From contig JAFEFS010000072.1 in NCBI GenBank assembly GCA_018240465.1, positions 1 to 64,000 on the forward strand: a stretch of DNA of 64,000 nt. The letters run 5' to 3'. The translations under genes were made by a program, and so were the position numbers. Positions 43,689 through 51,632 of the stretch are shown here, piece by piece. Numbering within the stretch: position 1 is the first letter of the stretch; every line of letters starts with the position of its first letter. This DNA comes from Pseudomonadota bacterium. GTDB lineage: Bacteria; Pseudomonadota; Gammaproteobacteria; Xanthomonadales; Rhodanobacteraceae. Below the pieces are notes generated by a model. It saw nothing but the letters and a program-made list of their open reading frames with translations. It had not been told where the DNA came from and did not search any database.

Positions 43689-44984
43689 ATGACTTCGATC
43701 GACGCCGACATCACCGACCTGACCCACGACGGCCGCGGCGTCGCGCACATTGCCGGCAAGGCCGTGTTCGTTGCCGGCGCGCTGGCCGGCGAACGCGTGC
43801 GCTTGCGCGACTTGCGCCGCCATCGGCACTACGACGAAGCCGCGGTCGAGGAAGTGCTGCAGGCCTCGCCCGATCGCGTCGCGCCGCGCTGCCGGCACTT
43901 CGGCGTCTGTGGCGGCTGCACATTGCAGCATCTCGATCCGGCGGCACAGATCGCCGCCAAGCAGCGCGTGCTGCTGGAGAATTTCGAACGCATCGGCAAG
44001 GTGCAGCCGTCGACGCTGTTGCCGCCGCTGACCGGCTCGCCGTGGGGCTACCGGCGCCGCGGCCGGCTCAGCGCGAAGTACGTCGAGAAGAAAGGGCGCA
44101 TGCTTGTCGGCTTCCGCGAGACGAACGGTCGTTACGTCGCAGACATCGAGCGCTGCGAAGTGTTGCATCCGGCGGTCGGCGAGCGCATCGCCGCGATCGC
44201 CGCCTTGCTCGAATCGCTCGAAGGCAAGCGCGAGATAGCGCAGATCGAGATATCCGCGGGCGACAATCTGGTCGCGCTGGTGTTCCGCCATCTCAAGCCG
44301 TTGTCGGAGGCGGACACGCAGGCATTGGTTGCGTTCGGCCAGACCCACGATCTGGCGATCTTCCTCCAGCCAGGCGGCATCGACAGTGTCGCGCCGTTGT
44401 GGCCAGTCGCCGCCCGGCTCGAATTCGAGCTGCCGGCCTACGATGTTGCGCTCGATTTCCGCCCGTTGGACTTTATCCAGGTCAACGGTGGCATGAACCG
44501 GCGCATGATCGATCACGCACTCGCGTTGCTGGCGCCGCGGCCGGACGATCGTGTGCTCGACCTGTTCTGCGGCCTCGGCAATTTCACCCTGCCGCTGGCG
44601 CGGCGCGCGGGCCAGGTCGTCGGCGTCGAAGGCGACGCCGGGCTGGTTCAGCGCGCGCGCGACAACGCGGCGAAGAACGGCATCGCGAACGTCGCGTTTC
44701 ACAGCGCCGATCTCGCCGCCGATCAGCGCGCGACCACCTGGGCCAGGGTCGACTACGAGCTGCTGCTGCTCGATCCGCCGCGCTCGGGCGCCGATGCGGT
44801 GCTGGAATACCTGCCACGCAAGTCCACGCGCAGGGTGGTCTACGTGTCCTGCCATCCGGCTTCACTCGCGCGCGATGCGGGCATACTCGTCGACAGGCAC
44901 GGATTCGAATTGAAAAGCGCCGGCGTGATGGACATGTTTCCGCATACGGCCCATGTCGAGTCCATAGCGCTGTTCGAACGTTGA
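43689..44984 (+). CDS. rlmD: 23S rRNA (uracil-1939-C5)-methyltransferase
   Basis: A 431-residue SAM-dependent methyltransferase with an N-terminal TRAM domain (ITDLTHDGRGVAHIAGKAVF), the 4Fe-4S cysteines in APRCRHFGVCGGCTLQHL near residue 70, the SAM motif DLFCGLGNFTLPLA near 300, LLLDPPRSGAD and the catalytic Cys in VVYVSCHPASLARD near 390. It methylates U1939 of 23S rRNA. The order after recO with a divergent REC-Hpt gene between differs from the closest model genomes. Confidence 0.95.
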   Translation: MTSIDADITDLTHDGRGVAHIAGKAVFVAGALAGERVRLRDLRRHRHYDEAAVEEVLQASPDRVAPRCRHFGVCGGCTLQHLDPAAQIAAKQRVLLENFERIGKVQPSTLLPPLTGSPWGYRRRGRLSAKYVEKKGRMLVGFRETNGRYVADIERCEVLHPAVGERIAAIAALLESLEGKREIAQIEISAGDNLVALVFRHLKPLSEADTQALVAFGQTHDLAIFLQPGGIDSVAPLWPVAARLEFELPAYDVALDFRPLDFIQVNGGMNRRMIDHALALLAPRPDDRVLDLFCGLGNFTLPLARRAGQVVGVEGDAGLVQRARDNAAKNGIANVAFHSADLAADQRATTWARVDYELLLLDPPRSGADAVLEYLPRKSTRRVVYVSCHPASLARDAGILVDRHGFELKSAGVMDMFPHTAHVESIALFER

Positions 44985-45004
44985 ATGAAGTACAAAAGAT
45001 TTTC

Positions 45005-45094
45005 TCGCTGCGGATCACGCGGATGAACACCGGCAAAGCAATCGATCAAGGATATTTGCTCAATTCGTGCGTATCCGTGGAAACCCGTGGCCAA
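45005..45094. repeat. Interspersed inverted repeat, 'CGGATTGCACGGATGAACACGGAT' family, copy 2
   Basis: The left arm CTGCGGATCACGCGGATGAAC and right arm TCGTGCGTATCCGTGGAAAC occupy the rlmD-CYTH gap. The right arm contains a GTG that opens the CYTH frame early, and the true ribosome binding site GAGG follows it. Confidence 0.6.
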
Positions 45095-45104
45095 CGAGGC
45101 AGTC

Positions 45105-45617
45105 ATGGCGGTCGAAATTGAACGCAAATTCCTGGTGACGGGCGACGCCTGGCGCGCACAGGCCGTGCATGAGCAGCGCATGGTGCAGGGCTACCTGATC
45201 GACGCGGGTCTGGTGCGCTCGCAGACCGGCACGCGCTGCTCGTTGCGCGTGCGTGTCGGTGGCGACCAGGCGTGGCTCAACGTCAAATCGGCGACGCTCG
45301 GCGTCGAGCGGCTCGAATACGACTATCCCATTCCGGTTGCGGATGCCGAGCGCATGCTCGGCGATTTCTGCAACGGCGTCGTCGAGAAAGTGCGCCACTA
45401 TGTGCCGCATGCCGGCCTGACCTTCGAGGTCGACGAGTTTTTCGGTGAGAGTGCCGGTCTCATCGTCGCCGAGGTCGAGCTGCAATCGACCGCTCAGGCC
45501 ATCGCCAGGCCCGATTGGCTCGGACGCGAAGTCACCGCGCACCTGCGCTACTACAATCTGAACCTGCTGCAGCATCCGTATTCGCGCTGGAGCGAGCGCG
45601 AACGCAACGGAGAATGA
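45105..45617 (+). CDS. CYTH domain protein, probable inorganic triphosphatase
   Basis: A 170-residue protein of the CYTH (triphosphate tunnel metalloenzyme) family. The ExExK signature is VEIERKFLV at its start, followed by alternating charged strands (SLRVRVGGDQAWLNVKS, RLEYDYPIPV, FEVDEFFGES). It should hydrolyse tripolyphosphate or a related triphosphate in the tunnel; adenylate cyclase activity is known in some relatives. GAGG 6 nt upstream supports ATG 45105 over the in-repeat GTG at 45087. It ends 1 bp before nagZ. Confidence 0.9.
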   Translation: MAVEIERKFLVTGDAWRAQAVHEQRMVQGYLIDAGLVRSQTGTRCSLRVRVGGDQAWLNVKSATLGVERLEYDYPIPVADAERMLGDFCNGVVEKVRHYVPHAGLTFEVDEFFGESAGLIVAEVELQSTAQAIARPDWLGREVTAHLRYYNLNLLQHPYSRWSERERNGE

Positions 45618-45618
45618 C

Positions 45619-46626
45619 ATGTTGATCATCGGCCTGTCCGGACTGGAACCCACCGCCGCCGAGCGTGCGCAACTGGCCGCGCCGCAAGTCAGTGGCGTGA
45701 TCCTGTTCAAGCGCAACTTCGTCACGCGCAAACAGGTGACCGCATTGATCGGGGAAATACGCAAGCTGCGCGGTGACGAATTCCTCGTCAGTGTCGACCA
45801 GGAAGGCGGCATGGTGCAGCGCTTCCGCGAGGGATTCACCGAGTTGCCGGCGCTGGCACAGATCGGGGCACGGTACGATGCGGATCCGCAGCATGCGCTG
45901 GCGCGCGCCGAGGAACACGCCTGGTTGATGGCGAGCGAAATGCGCGCTATCGGTGTCGATCTGAGCTTTGCGCCCGTGTTAGATCTGGCACGCGGCAATC
46001 GCGCGATCGGCACGCGCGCCTTCGATGCACGGCCTGAGGTGGTTTCCGAGTTGGGCCTGGCCTATGCGCGCGGCATGCGCCTGGCCGGCATGGCGGCGAC
46101 ACCCAAGCATTTCCCCGGTCACGGCTCGGTGCCCGAGGACACCCACGTCGATCGCGCCGTCGACACGCGCGGGCTCGAGACGATCCGCACCGAGGATCTC
46201 GTGCCGTTCGCCGACGCGATCGTCGCCGGGGTGGAGGGCGTGATGATGGCGCACGTCGTCTACCCGCGGGTGGACGCGAAGCCGGCAGGCTATTCGCGCG
46301 TCTGGATCGCCGATATCCTGCGCGCCGAACTCGGCTTCAAGGGCGTCGTCTTCAGCGATGACATCAGCATGGCGGCGGCAGCGGACGAGGGCGGCATCGC
46401 GGCGCGAGTCGAGGCGCACCATGCGGCCGGTTGCGATCTGATTCTTGCGTGCCGGCCAGAAGTCGTCGACGAGGCGCTGGCAGCGACGAACGGGGCGGTG
46501 CCGCTCGATCCACGGCGTCTGGCGAGCCTGCTCGGCGGCGTCGCCCAGGATTGGGACGAGATGGTCGACAATCCGCAACGCCGCAGGTTTGTTGAAAACA
46601 TGGGCAAATTGGGCAATCTTCGCTGA
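45619..46626 (+). CDS. nagZ: Beta-N-acetylhexosaminidase NagZ
   Basis: A 335-residue GH3 enzyme of peptidoglycan recycling. The flexible catalytic loop carries KHFPGHGSVPEDTH (Asp/His general acid) and the nucleophile Asp is in GVVFSDDISMAA near residue 250. It removes GlcNAc from GlcNAc-anhydroMurNAc peptides in the cytoplasm, feeding the recycling pathway and beta-lactamase induction signals. The length and start fit the family; it is coupled to the CYTH gene. Confidence 0.95.
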   Translation: MLIIGLSGLEPTAAERAQLAAPQVSGVILFKRNFVTRKQVTALIGEIRKLRGDEFLVSVDQEGGMVQRFREGFTELPALAQIGARYDADPQHALARAEEHAWLMASEMRAIGVDLSFAPVLDLARGNRAIGTRAFDARPEVVSELGLAYARGMRLAGMAATPKHFPGHGSVPEDTHVDRAVDTRGLETIRTEDLVPFADAIVAGVEGVMMAHVVYPRVDAKPAGYSRVWIADILRAELGFKGVVFSDDISMAAAADEGGIAARVEAHHAAGCDLILACRPEVVDEALAATNGAVPLDPRRLASLLGGVAQDWDEMVDNPQRRRFVENMGKLGNLR

Positions 46627-46702
46627 TGGCGAAGTTCAAACGGCATCCGTCCGCGGATGTGCCATGCGCTAGAAGCATTTCATCTTGAGAGGAGTGGGGT
46701 CA

Positions 46703-47248
46703 GTGACCGAAAAGCCTTCGTTAGCCGAAGCCATGCAGACCGCGGAGTTGCTGTTTTCGCACGACGAGCTCGGCGCGCGCATCGCCACGATGGGCAAGGA
46801 GATCGAGGACGCGCTCGAGGAGGGCGAGGTGCCGATCTTCATGACTGTCATGAACGGCGGCCTGATCTTCGGCGGCGTACTCGCGCTGGCGATCCCGGCC
46901 GACCTCGAGTTCGACTACGTGCACGCCACCCGCTATCGCGGCGGCACGCGTGGCCACGACCTGCTCTGGGTCAAGCAGCCGCGCGCGACGCTGACCGGCA
47001 AGACGGTGTTGCTCGTCGACGACATCCTCGACGAAGGCCACACGCTCAAGGCGATCCGCGATTTCTGCATCGACGAGGGCGCACGCCGCGTGCTGATTGC
47101 CGTGCTGTGCGAGAAGCGCCACGACCGCGCCACGCCGGATCTGCGCGCCGATTTCGTCGGCGTACGCGTGCCCGACCGCTACGTGTTTGGCTACGGTATG
47201 GATTTCCACGAGCAGGGACGCAACCTGCCGGGCATCTATGCGTTGTAA
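46703..47248 (+). CDS. hpt: Hypoxanthine-guanine phosphoribosyltransferase
   Basis: A 181-residue type I PRTase. The PRPP-binding motif is VLLVDDILDEGHTL near residue 100; VMNGGLIFGGVLA and VHATRYRGGTRGHDL precede it, and the base-binding DRYVFGYGMDF closes the fold. It converts hypoxanthine or guanine with PRPP to IMP or GMP. GTG 46703 is the start, with AGAGGAG 8 nt upstream; the frame opens further at a TTG. It lies next to mtnP, whose product is hypoxanthine. Confidence 0.93.
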   Translation: MTEKPSLAEAMQTAELLFSHDELGARIATMGKEIEDALEEGEVPIFMTVMNGGLIFGGVLALAIPADLEFDYVHATRYRGGTRGHDLLWVKQPRATLTGKTVLLVDDILDEGHTLKAIRDFCIDEGARRVLIAVLCEKRHDRATPDLRADFVGVRVPDRYVFGYGMDFHEQGRNLPGIYAL

Positions 47249-47256
47249 ACATATTG

Positions 47257-47327
47257 GCCACGGATTGCGCGGGTAGAGAAAGTCCCTGATCGTTCTGGTC
47301 TTGATCGGCGCATGCCTGTGGCAAAAA
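47257..47327. repeat. Interspersed inverted repeat, 'CGGATTGCACGGATGAACACGGAT' family, degenerate copy 3
   Basis: The left arm GGCCACGGATTGCGCGGGTA and a weak right arm GCGCATGCCTGTGGC lie between hpt and mtnP, ending 22 bp upstream of the mtnP start. It is the most decayed of the four. Confidence 0.45.
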
Positions 47328-47348
47328 AGATCTGTTGAGGAAAGATCC

Positions 47349-48098
47349 GTGCAAATCGACCTTGCAATCGTAGGCGGCACCGGCCTGTACAACTTCCCCG
47401 GTCTGGCGAAGGTGGAAAAACGCGTCGTGCAGACGCCGTACGGCCCGGCATCGGATGCGATCACGCTCGGCGAACTCGGCGGCAAGCAGGTGGCGTTTCT
47501 CGCGCGCCACGCGAGCGGGCATTCGATTCCGCCGCACCGCATCAACTACCGTGCGAACGTCTGGGCGTTGCACAGCCTCGGCGCGTCGCGGGTGCTCGGC
47601 GTCAATGCGGTCGGCGGCATCCGCGCCGACATGGCGCCGCGTGTGCTCGCCGTGCCTGATCAGGTCATCGACTATACGCATGGCCGTATCACCAGTTTCT
47701 GCGACGATGGCGCAGCCCGGGTCGAACATATCGATTTCACCGAGCCTTACAGCGCACGCCTGCGCTCAGAGGTGCTGGCCGCGGCCGGGCGCGCCGGCAT
47801 CGCCGTCGTCGATGGCGGCTGTTACGGGGCAACCCAGGGGCCGCGGCTGGAAACGCGCGCGGAGATCGCGCGCATGCGCAGTGACGGTTGCGATCTCGTA
47901 GGCATGACCGGCATGCCCGAGGCTGCATTGGCGCGCGAGCTGAAGCTCGACTACGCCTGCCTTGCCGTGGTTGCGAACTGGGCCGCGGGCTGTCCGCAGG
48001 GCGACGCCGCCCCCGAAATCAGTCTTCCCGAGATCTTCGCCCATCTCGAGGCGGCCACGGCCAAGATCCCGCCGGTCATAGCCTCGCTCCTTGCCTGA
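47349..48098 (+). CDS. S-methyl-5'-thioinosine / methylthioadenosine phosphorylase
   Basis: A 249-residue family 2 nucleoside phosphorylase. Phosphate binding lies in IVGGTGLYNFPG and ARHASGHSIPPHRINYRAN; QGPRLETRAEIARM and LVGMTGMPEAALARE contact the base and ribose. Placement beside nagZ and hpt matches the gammaproteobacterial methylthioinosine phosphorylases, which release hypoxanthine. The base preference is an inference from context. GTG 47349 with GAGGAAAG upstream is the start; the ORF opens earlier within the repeat. Confidence 0.87.
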   Translation: MQIDLAIVGGTGLYNFPGLAKVEKRVVQTPYGPASDAITLGELGGKQVAFLARHASGHSIPPHRINYRANVWALHSLGASRVLGVNAVGGIRADMAPRVLAVPDQVIDYTHGRITSFCDDGAARVEHIDFTEPYSARLRSEVLAAAGRAGIAVVDGGCYGATQGPRLETRAEIARMRSDGCDLVGMTGMPEAALARELKLDYACLAVVANWAAGCPQGDAAPEISLPEIFAHLEAATAKIPPVIASLLA

Positions 48099-48166
48099 AG
48101 CGGGCCCGGCGAGCCAACCCTGCCGATCGCGGCTGCCGTATCCGGCCGTGCCGTGGATCGCCGTAC

Positions 48167-48197
48167 TTGCAAAATTTTGTTAATTCAGCGTTATACT
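48167..48197 (+). promoter_or_regulatory. Putative promoter of the cold-shock gene
   Basis: TTGCAA (48167-48172) and TATACT (48192-48197) are 19 bp apart, in an A/T-rich patch. They leave a leader of about 70 nt before the start codon, shorter than the regulatory leader of E. coli cspA. Confidence 0.5.
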
Positions 48198-48274
48198 TTC
48201 GTTGTGCCGGGTCTGTGCTGTGGGGAAACATGGCAGCGGGCGCCGGCACTGGTCCAATTCGACGAGGTCGTTAA

Positions 48275-48481
48275 ATGCGCACCGGTACTGTGAAGTGGTT
48301 CAACGATGCCAAGGGGTTCGGGTTCATCGCGCCCGAAGATGGAGGCGAAGACGTGTTCGTACACTATTCGGCGATCAACACCCAGGGCTTCCGTAGTCTG
48401 CAGCAGGGTCAGAAGGTCACTTTCGAAGTCATAGAGGGTCCGAAGGGCTCGCAGGCCGCGGCGGTACAGCCGGTCAGGTGA
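48275..48481 (+). CDS. Cold-shock domain protein
   Basis: A 68-residue single CSD protein. RNP1 is [12 protein letters not shown] and RNP2 is [10 protein letters not shown], both intact, with the opening TGTVKWFN. It binds single-stranded RNA or DNA as a chaperone. The start ATG is 6 bp after a GAGG site. A strong terminator follows. Confidence 0.95.
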   Translation: MRTGTVKWFNDAKGFGFIAPEDGGEDVFVHYSAINTQGFRSLQQGQKVTFEVIEGPKGSQAAAVQPVR

Positions 48482-48504
48482 GCGCCAGTGACACGTTGCG
48501 ACAA

Positions 48505-48528
48505 AGCCCGCCGCATGGCGGGCTTTTT
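48505..48528 (+). terminator. Rho-independent terminator after the cold-shock gene
   Basis: AGCCCGCC (48505-48512), loop GCAT, GGCGGGCT (48517-48524), then a T-run. It isolates the leu-ilv operon promoter downstream. From here to 48676 I see nothing else recognisable. Confidence 0.85.
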
Positions 48529-48676
48529 CGTCGGTGCGGAACGACATGCGCATCCGGCGGTGGGCACCAGGCGTCGTTTGGACATCCATCCATTTAAACG
48601 TAAAGAAATCCGGACACTGCCCATCCATTCGCCGGCGTATACCGGCCGCTCGCGGAAAATTCTTTGCGCGGAGGTG

Positions 48677-48705
48677 TTGACAGGCATGCAGGCATCGTTT
48701 ACGTT
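48677..48705 (+). promoter_or_regulatory. Sigma-70 promoter of the leu-ilv operon
   Basis: A perfect -35 TTGACA (48677-48682), 17-bp spacer and -10-like TACGTT (48700-48705). The predicted start point near 48712 coincides with the leader-peptide ATG. Confidence 0.6.
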
Positions 48706-48711
48706 TGCAAT

Positions 48712-48831
48712 ATGACGCAACGCAGCAGCCAGCGCAATCCCGCTTTCAGCCTCCTCATCCGGGCTGCCGGCGTGCGTGGCATGCTCCTCCTTCTTGCCCT
48801 TGTACTTATTAGCACCGGAGGTGCGGGTTAG
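48712..48831 (+). CDS. leu-ilv operon leader peptide (attenuator peptide)
   Basis: A 39-codon frame from ATG 48712 to TAG 48829-48831, translating MTQRSSQRNPAF... then MLLLLALVLISTGGAG at its end. The control block 48784-48810 reads Leu-Leu-Leu-Leu-Ala-Leu-Val-Leu-Ile (CTC CTC CTT CTT GCC CTT GTA CTT ATT): six Leu, one Val, one Ile, with A/T-ending codons unlike the CTG/CTC/GTG use around it. Two further Leu and one Ile codons lie at 48751-48759. No Shine-Dalgarno sequence precedes 48712, and the promoter puts the RNA start at or next to this ATG, so it may be leaderless. GTG 48772 or ATG 48781 are alternatives that would keep the control block. Confidence 0.8.
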   Translation: MTQRSSQRNPAFSLLIRAAGVRGMLLLLALVLISTGGAG

Positions 48832-48903
48832 GGCGCGTCTGAGCAACAGAACCAGGCGAAGAATCCAAAACCCCGCACCCGGCGACGAGTGCGGGGTTTT
48901 TTT
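48812..48903 (+). promoter_or_regulatory. Transcription attenuator of the leu-ilv operon
   Basis: Mutually exclusive RNA hairpins lie at the end of and after the leader peptide. Protector 1:2 is GCACC (48812-48816) with GGTGC (48820-48824). Antiterminator 2:3 is GGTGCGGG (48820-48827) with CCCGCACC (48872-48879). Terminator 3:4 is a 12-bp perfect stem AAAACCCCGCAC (48867-48878) / GTGCGGGGTTTT (48889-48900), with the T-run continuing to 48903. A ribosome stalled on the Leu/Val/Ile codons would cover strand 1 and allow 2:3 to form, so leuA is transcribed. A ribosome that reaches the stop codon covers strand 2 and lets the terminator form. Confidence 0.85.
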
Positions 48904-48938
48904 GTTTTCGGCAAGTTACTTATGGGTTGGCAAGCATC

Positions 48939-50525
48939 ATGAAATCGAATAACGATCCTGCCGCAGTGCCTGCACGCGAACGCGTGCGCATCTTCGACAC
49001 CACGCTGCGCGACGGCGAGCAGTCGCCGGGCTTTTCGATGAGCCAGCCGCAGAAGCTGCACATGGCGCACGCGCTGGCTGAGCTTGGCGTCGATGTGCTC
49101 GAGGCCGGCTTTCCGCAGGCTTCCGCGGGCGACTTCGAGGCGGTGCGCGCGATTGCGAAGGAGCTGCGCGGCCCGATTATCGCCGGCCTCGCGCGTGCCC
49201 AGATCGGCGACATCGACGCTTGTGCACGCGCGCTGGAGTCGGCGCAGAAGAAGCGCATCCATATCTTCCTCGCGACCAGCCCGCTGCATCGCCGGCACAA
49301 GCTCAACATGAGTCGCGAACAGGTGATGGAAACCGGCGTCAAGGCGATCCGCCACGCGCGCCAGTACTGCGACGATGTCGAATTCTCGGCCGAAGACGCG
49401 ATTCGCACCGAGCCGGAATTCCTGATCGAAGTACTGTCGACGATGATCGAAGCCGGGGCGACGACGGTCAATGTGCCCGACACCGTCGGCTACACGACGC
49501 CCGAGGAAATCTTCGCCCTGTTTTCGCGCCTGAAGCGCGAGGTGCGCGGCATCGACAAGGTGGTTCTGAGTTCGCACTGCCACAACGATCTCGGCCTTGG
49601 CGTCGCCAATAGCGTCGCGGCGGTGGCCGCGGGCGCGCGCCAGGTCGAGTGCACGATCAACGGCATCGGCGAGCGCGCAGGCAACGCCGCGCTCGAGGAA
49701 ATCGTCATGGCGTTGCGCACGCGCGCGGACAAGTTCAACGTCGAGACCGGCATTCGCACGCCTTTGCTCTATCCGACCGCGCGCCTGCTCGCCAACGTCA
49801 CCGGCTCGACGATCCCGCGCAACAAGGCGATCGTCGGCGAGAACGCATTCGCCCACGAGTCCGGCATCCACCAGCACGGCATGCTGAAGAACCGCGAGAC
49901 CTACGAGATCATGCGGCCCGAGGACGTGGGCGTCGAGAAAACCCAGCTCGTGCTCGGCAAGCACTCGGGCAAGCATGCGCTGCGCGATCGGCTGAAGTCG
50001 TTGGGTTACGAGGTCGACGACGTACAGGTCGAGGAAATCTTCCCGCGTTTCAAGGCGCTGGCCGACAAGAAGAAGGAAGTATTCGACAGCGACCTCGACG
50101 CGCTCGTGCTCGGCCAGGATCCTGCCGCGCTCGGCCCGTGGACGCTGGAGCAGATGCACGTGACCTCGCATCTCGGCGGCGGTGCCTCGGCCTCGGTGCG
50201 GCTGCGCCACGAGGACGGGCGCAGCGTCGGCGAGACCGAAGGTTCGCTCGGCGACGGTCCGGTGCACGCCATGCTGCGCGCGATCGAACGCGCGACCGGG
50301 ACGTCGCTCGACATCGCCGATTTCCAGATCCGCTCGCTGAGCTATGGCGCCGACGCGCAGGGTCGCGCGACGCTGACGGTCAACCACGCCGGGCGCGAGC
50401 TGATCGGGCGTGGCGTATCGACCGATATCGTCGAGGCCACGGCATTTGCGGCGCTCGAGGTGGTCAATCGCATCGAACGCGTCAAGCTTGGCCAGGCGCT
50501 GCCGCTGGTGGCCAAGTCGGCCTGA
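48939..50525 (+). CDS. leuA: 2-isopropylmalate synthase
   Basis: A 528-residue enzyme. The catalytic TIM barrel starts [18 protein letters not shown], with metal ligands in [17 protein letters not shown] (HxH-type) and [14 protein letters not shown]. The C-terminal regulatory domain ([19 protein letters not shown] to the end) binds leucine for feedback inhibition. It condenses acetyl-CoA with 2-oxoisovalerate, the first leucine-specific step. ATG 48939 is the first in-frame start matching the family; it lies 36 nt after the terminator T-run. Confidence 0.96.
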   Translation: MKSNNDPAAVPARERVRIFDTTLRDGEQSPGFSMSQPQKLHMAHALAELGVDVLEAGFPQASAGDFEAVRAIAKELRGPIIAGLARAQIGDIDACARALESAQKKRIHIFLATSPLHRRHKLNMSREQVMETGVKAIRHARQYCDDVEFSAEDAIRTEPEFLIEVLSTMIEAGATTVNVPDTVGYTTPEEIFALFSRLKREVRGIDKVVLSSHCHNDLGLGVANSVAAVAAGARQVECTINGIGERAGNAALEEIVMALRTRADKFNVETGIRTPLLYPTARLLANVTGSTIPRNKAIVGENAFAHESGIHQHGMLKNRETYEIMRPEDVGVEKTQLVLGKHSGKHALRDRLKSLGYEVDDVQVEEIFPRFKALADKKKEVFDSDLDALVLGQDPAALGPWTLEQMHVTSHLGGGASASVRLRHEDGRSVGETEGSLGDGPVHAMLRAIERATGTSLDIADFQIRSLSYGADAQGRATLTVNHAGRELIGRGVSTDIVEATAFAALEVVNRIERVKLGQALPLVAKSA

Positions 50526-50549
50526 CTTCAAGTGGAGCGGATTTAGCCA

Positions 50550-50676
50550 TGGATTGCACCGAATGAGCACGGACAGGGCAAAGAGCCGGAAGGTACAGAT
50601 CGGAGTAAAATTTCAGGTTCATTCGCTTTATCCGTGTTCATTCCGTGCAATCCGTGGCAAAACAGCTCTTGATCCA
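50550..50676. repeat. Interspersed inverted repeat, 'CGGATTGCACGGATGAACACGGAT' family, copy 4
   Basis: The best-preserved copy: left arm CCATGGATTGCACCGAATGA and right arm TCCGTGTTCATTCCGTGCAA pair over roughly 30 bp with few mismatches. It fills the leuA-ilvE gap and ends 14 bp upstream of the ilvE start. Confidence 0.75.
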
Positions 50677-50689
50677 ATAAGGACCCAAT

Positions 50690-51631
50690 ATGGCAAACAC
50701 TGAATTCATCTGGCACAACGGCAAGCTCAAGCCCTGGCACGAGGCCACCGTGCACGTCACAGCGCATGCGCTGCACTACGGCTCATCGGTGTTCGAGGGT
50801 CAGCGCGTCTATGCGACGCCGCAGGGCCCGCAGCATTTCCGCCTCGCCGACCACACGCGCCGCCTGTTCGAGTCGGCCAAGATCTACGAGATCGAAGTTC
50901 CCTACACGTTCGAGCAGATCGTCGCCGCGAACAGCGAAGTCGTCGCCGCGAACAAGATGAAGTCGGCCTATCTGCGCCCGCTCGTGTTCCGCGGCGCCGG
51001 TCCGCTCGGCGTGTTGCCGAAGGAAGGCTCGAGCGTCGACGTCTGCATCATCGCGATGGAGTGGGGCGCTTATCTCGGCGATGCGATCGAGAAGGGCGCC
51101 GACGTCTGCGTGTCATCGTGGAATCGCGCGGCTCCCAACACGTTCCCGTCGTGGGCCAAGGCCGGCGGCAACTACCTGTCGTCGCAGTTGATCGGGCTTG
51201 AAGCCAGGCGCCACGGCTACCACGAGGGCATCGCGCTCGGCTACAACGGCCTGCTCAGCGAAGGCGCGGGAGAGAACCTGTTCATCATCCGCAACGGCAA
51301 GATCACCACGCCGACGACCAGCGCGAGCATCCTCGCCGGCATCACGCGCGACACGGTGATCACGCTCGCCGGCAAGCTCGGCCTTGAAGTGATCGAGCGC
51401 GACCTGCCGCGCGAGGCGCTGTACACGGCCGACGAAATGTTCATGGTCGGTACCGCCGCCGAGATCACGCCGGTGCGCTCGGTCGATCGCAAGCCGGTCG
51501 GCGAGGGCAAGCCCGGTCCGATCACCAAGTCGCTGCAGAAGGCGTTCTTCGGCCTGTTCAACGGCGAGACCCGCGACGAATGGGGCTGGCTGACGCCGGT
51601 GTCCGCGGACCAGACCAAGGCGGCTGCATAA
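50690..51631 (+). CDS. ilvE: Branched-chain amino-acid aminotransferase
   Basis: A 313-residue fold-type IV PLP enzyme. The PLP Lys157 lies in [13 protein letters not shown], the substrate region in [15 protein letters not shown], and [15 protein letters not shown] and [13 protein letters not shown] bind the cofactor phosphate and carboxylate. It transfers amino groups between glutamate and the 2-oxo acids of Leu, Ile and Val. ATG 50690 follows AAGGACCCAAT. The next gene starts 1 bp after its stop. Confidence 0.96.
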   Translation: MANTEFIWHNGKLKPWHEATVHVTAHALHYGSSVFEGQRVYATPQGPQHFRLADHTRRLFESAKIYEIEVPYTFEQIVAANSEVVAANKMKSAYLRPLVFRGAGPLGVLPKEGSSVDVCIIAMEWGAYLGDAIEKGADVCVSSWNRAAPNTFPSWAKAGGNYLSSQLIGLEARRHGYHEGIALGYNGLLSEGAGENLFIIRNGKITTPTTSASILAGITRDTVITLAGKLGLEVIERDLPREALYTADEMFMVGTAAEITPVRSVDRKPVGEGKPGPITKSLQKAFFGLFNGETRDEWGWLTPVSADQTKAAA

Positions 51632-51632
51632 C

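Noticed and set aside
48409..48846. 145-codon minus-strand frame over the cold-shock 3' end and the leu leader
   Set aside because: It runs through two terminators, a promoter and the attenuator, and has no protein-like features.
41112..50676. CRISPR array from the recurring intergenic repeats
   Set aside because: Copies are kilobases apart, in different gaps, with no regular spacers or cas genes.
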